Below the pieces are notes generated by a model. It was not told the origin of the DNA. It made no database searches and was given only the letters and a program-made list of their open reading frames with translations. Positions 12,766 to 12,804 of a DNA stretch of 12,804 nucleotides are shown here, piece after piece (positions within the stretch are counted from its first letter, which is position 1; each line of letters opens with the position of its first letter). The position numbers were made by a program, and so were the translations under genes. Source of the stretch: Desulfamplus sp. (GTDB lineage Bacteria > Desulfobacterota > Desulfobacteria > Desulfobacterales > Desulfobacteraceae); contig JADFYT010000038.1 of the NCBI GenBank assembly GCA_015232935.1, positions 1-12,804 of the forward strand, written 5' to 3'.

Positions 12766-12804
12766 ATGAAGCACGCCTATTATTACTCGGGAATTTCAAT
12801 CCTG
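12766..12804 (+). CDS. Start of an unidentified + strand gene, cut by the window edge
   Basis: ATG at 12766 opens MKHAYYYSGISIL and the frame stays open to the last base. AGGA lies 4 nt upstream, close but usable. Thirteen codons are too few to name a family. The nearby terminator and long AT-rich upstream region are consistent with a regulated leader. Confidence 0.4.
   Translation, partial: MKHAYYYSGISIL

Overview
The window looks like chromosomal DNA from a Gram-negative bacterium of moderate GC content. My best guess is a sulfate-reducing deltaproteobacterium (Desulfobacterota, Desulfobacteraceae-like). This rests on the style of the genes: a spore-photoproduct-lyase-like photolyase in a probable non-spore-former, a trpEG pair, a complete E. 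coli-like parE/parC pair and a BI-1/YccA protein. No rRNA, tRNA, CRISPR array, insertion sequence or prophage gene was found.

Layout. The left block, on the + strand, holds the 3' end of an SPL/photolyase-family gene, a FabG-type ketoreductase and a P-type cation ATPase, closely spaced and probably co-transcribed. It converges at about 4.05 kb on a long - strand block. In transcription order from the right, that block is a BI-1/YccA membrane protein (12.2-11.5 kb), parE (11.2-9.0 kb), parC (8.8-6.5 kb), then, behind its own promoter and a 185-nt leader, trpE and trpG (6.26-4.07 kb). The right 620 bases are AT-rich and mostly non-coding. They hold the BI-1 promoter, helically phased direct repeats, a DnaA-box match, a + strand intrinsic terminator and the first 13 codons of a possible new + strand gene.

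How the genes work together. ParE and ParC form topoisomerase IV, which decatenates sister chromosomes. TrpE and TrpG form anthranilate synthase, with translation coupled by a 7-nt overlap that carries the trpG ribosome binding site. The + strand block mixes DNA repair, acyl/ketone reduction and ion transport and shows no single obvious pathway.

Two window-wide patterns stand out. First, several conserved genes carry in-frame, degenerate short tandem repeats exactly where their families have linkers or nothing at all: 4 x 12 aa in the ATPase, 3 x 5 aa in TrpE, about 3 x 8-9 aa in ParC, and two separate arrays in ParE, with a weaker case in FabG. Second, the octamer GGGNAGGG, identical to the E. 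coli KOPS consensus read by FtsK, occurs nine times on the + strand and, by my reading, never on the - strand. This suggests that the chromosome's dif/terminus lies to the right.
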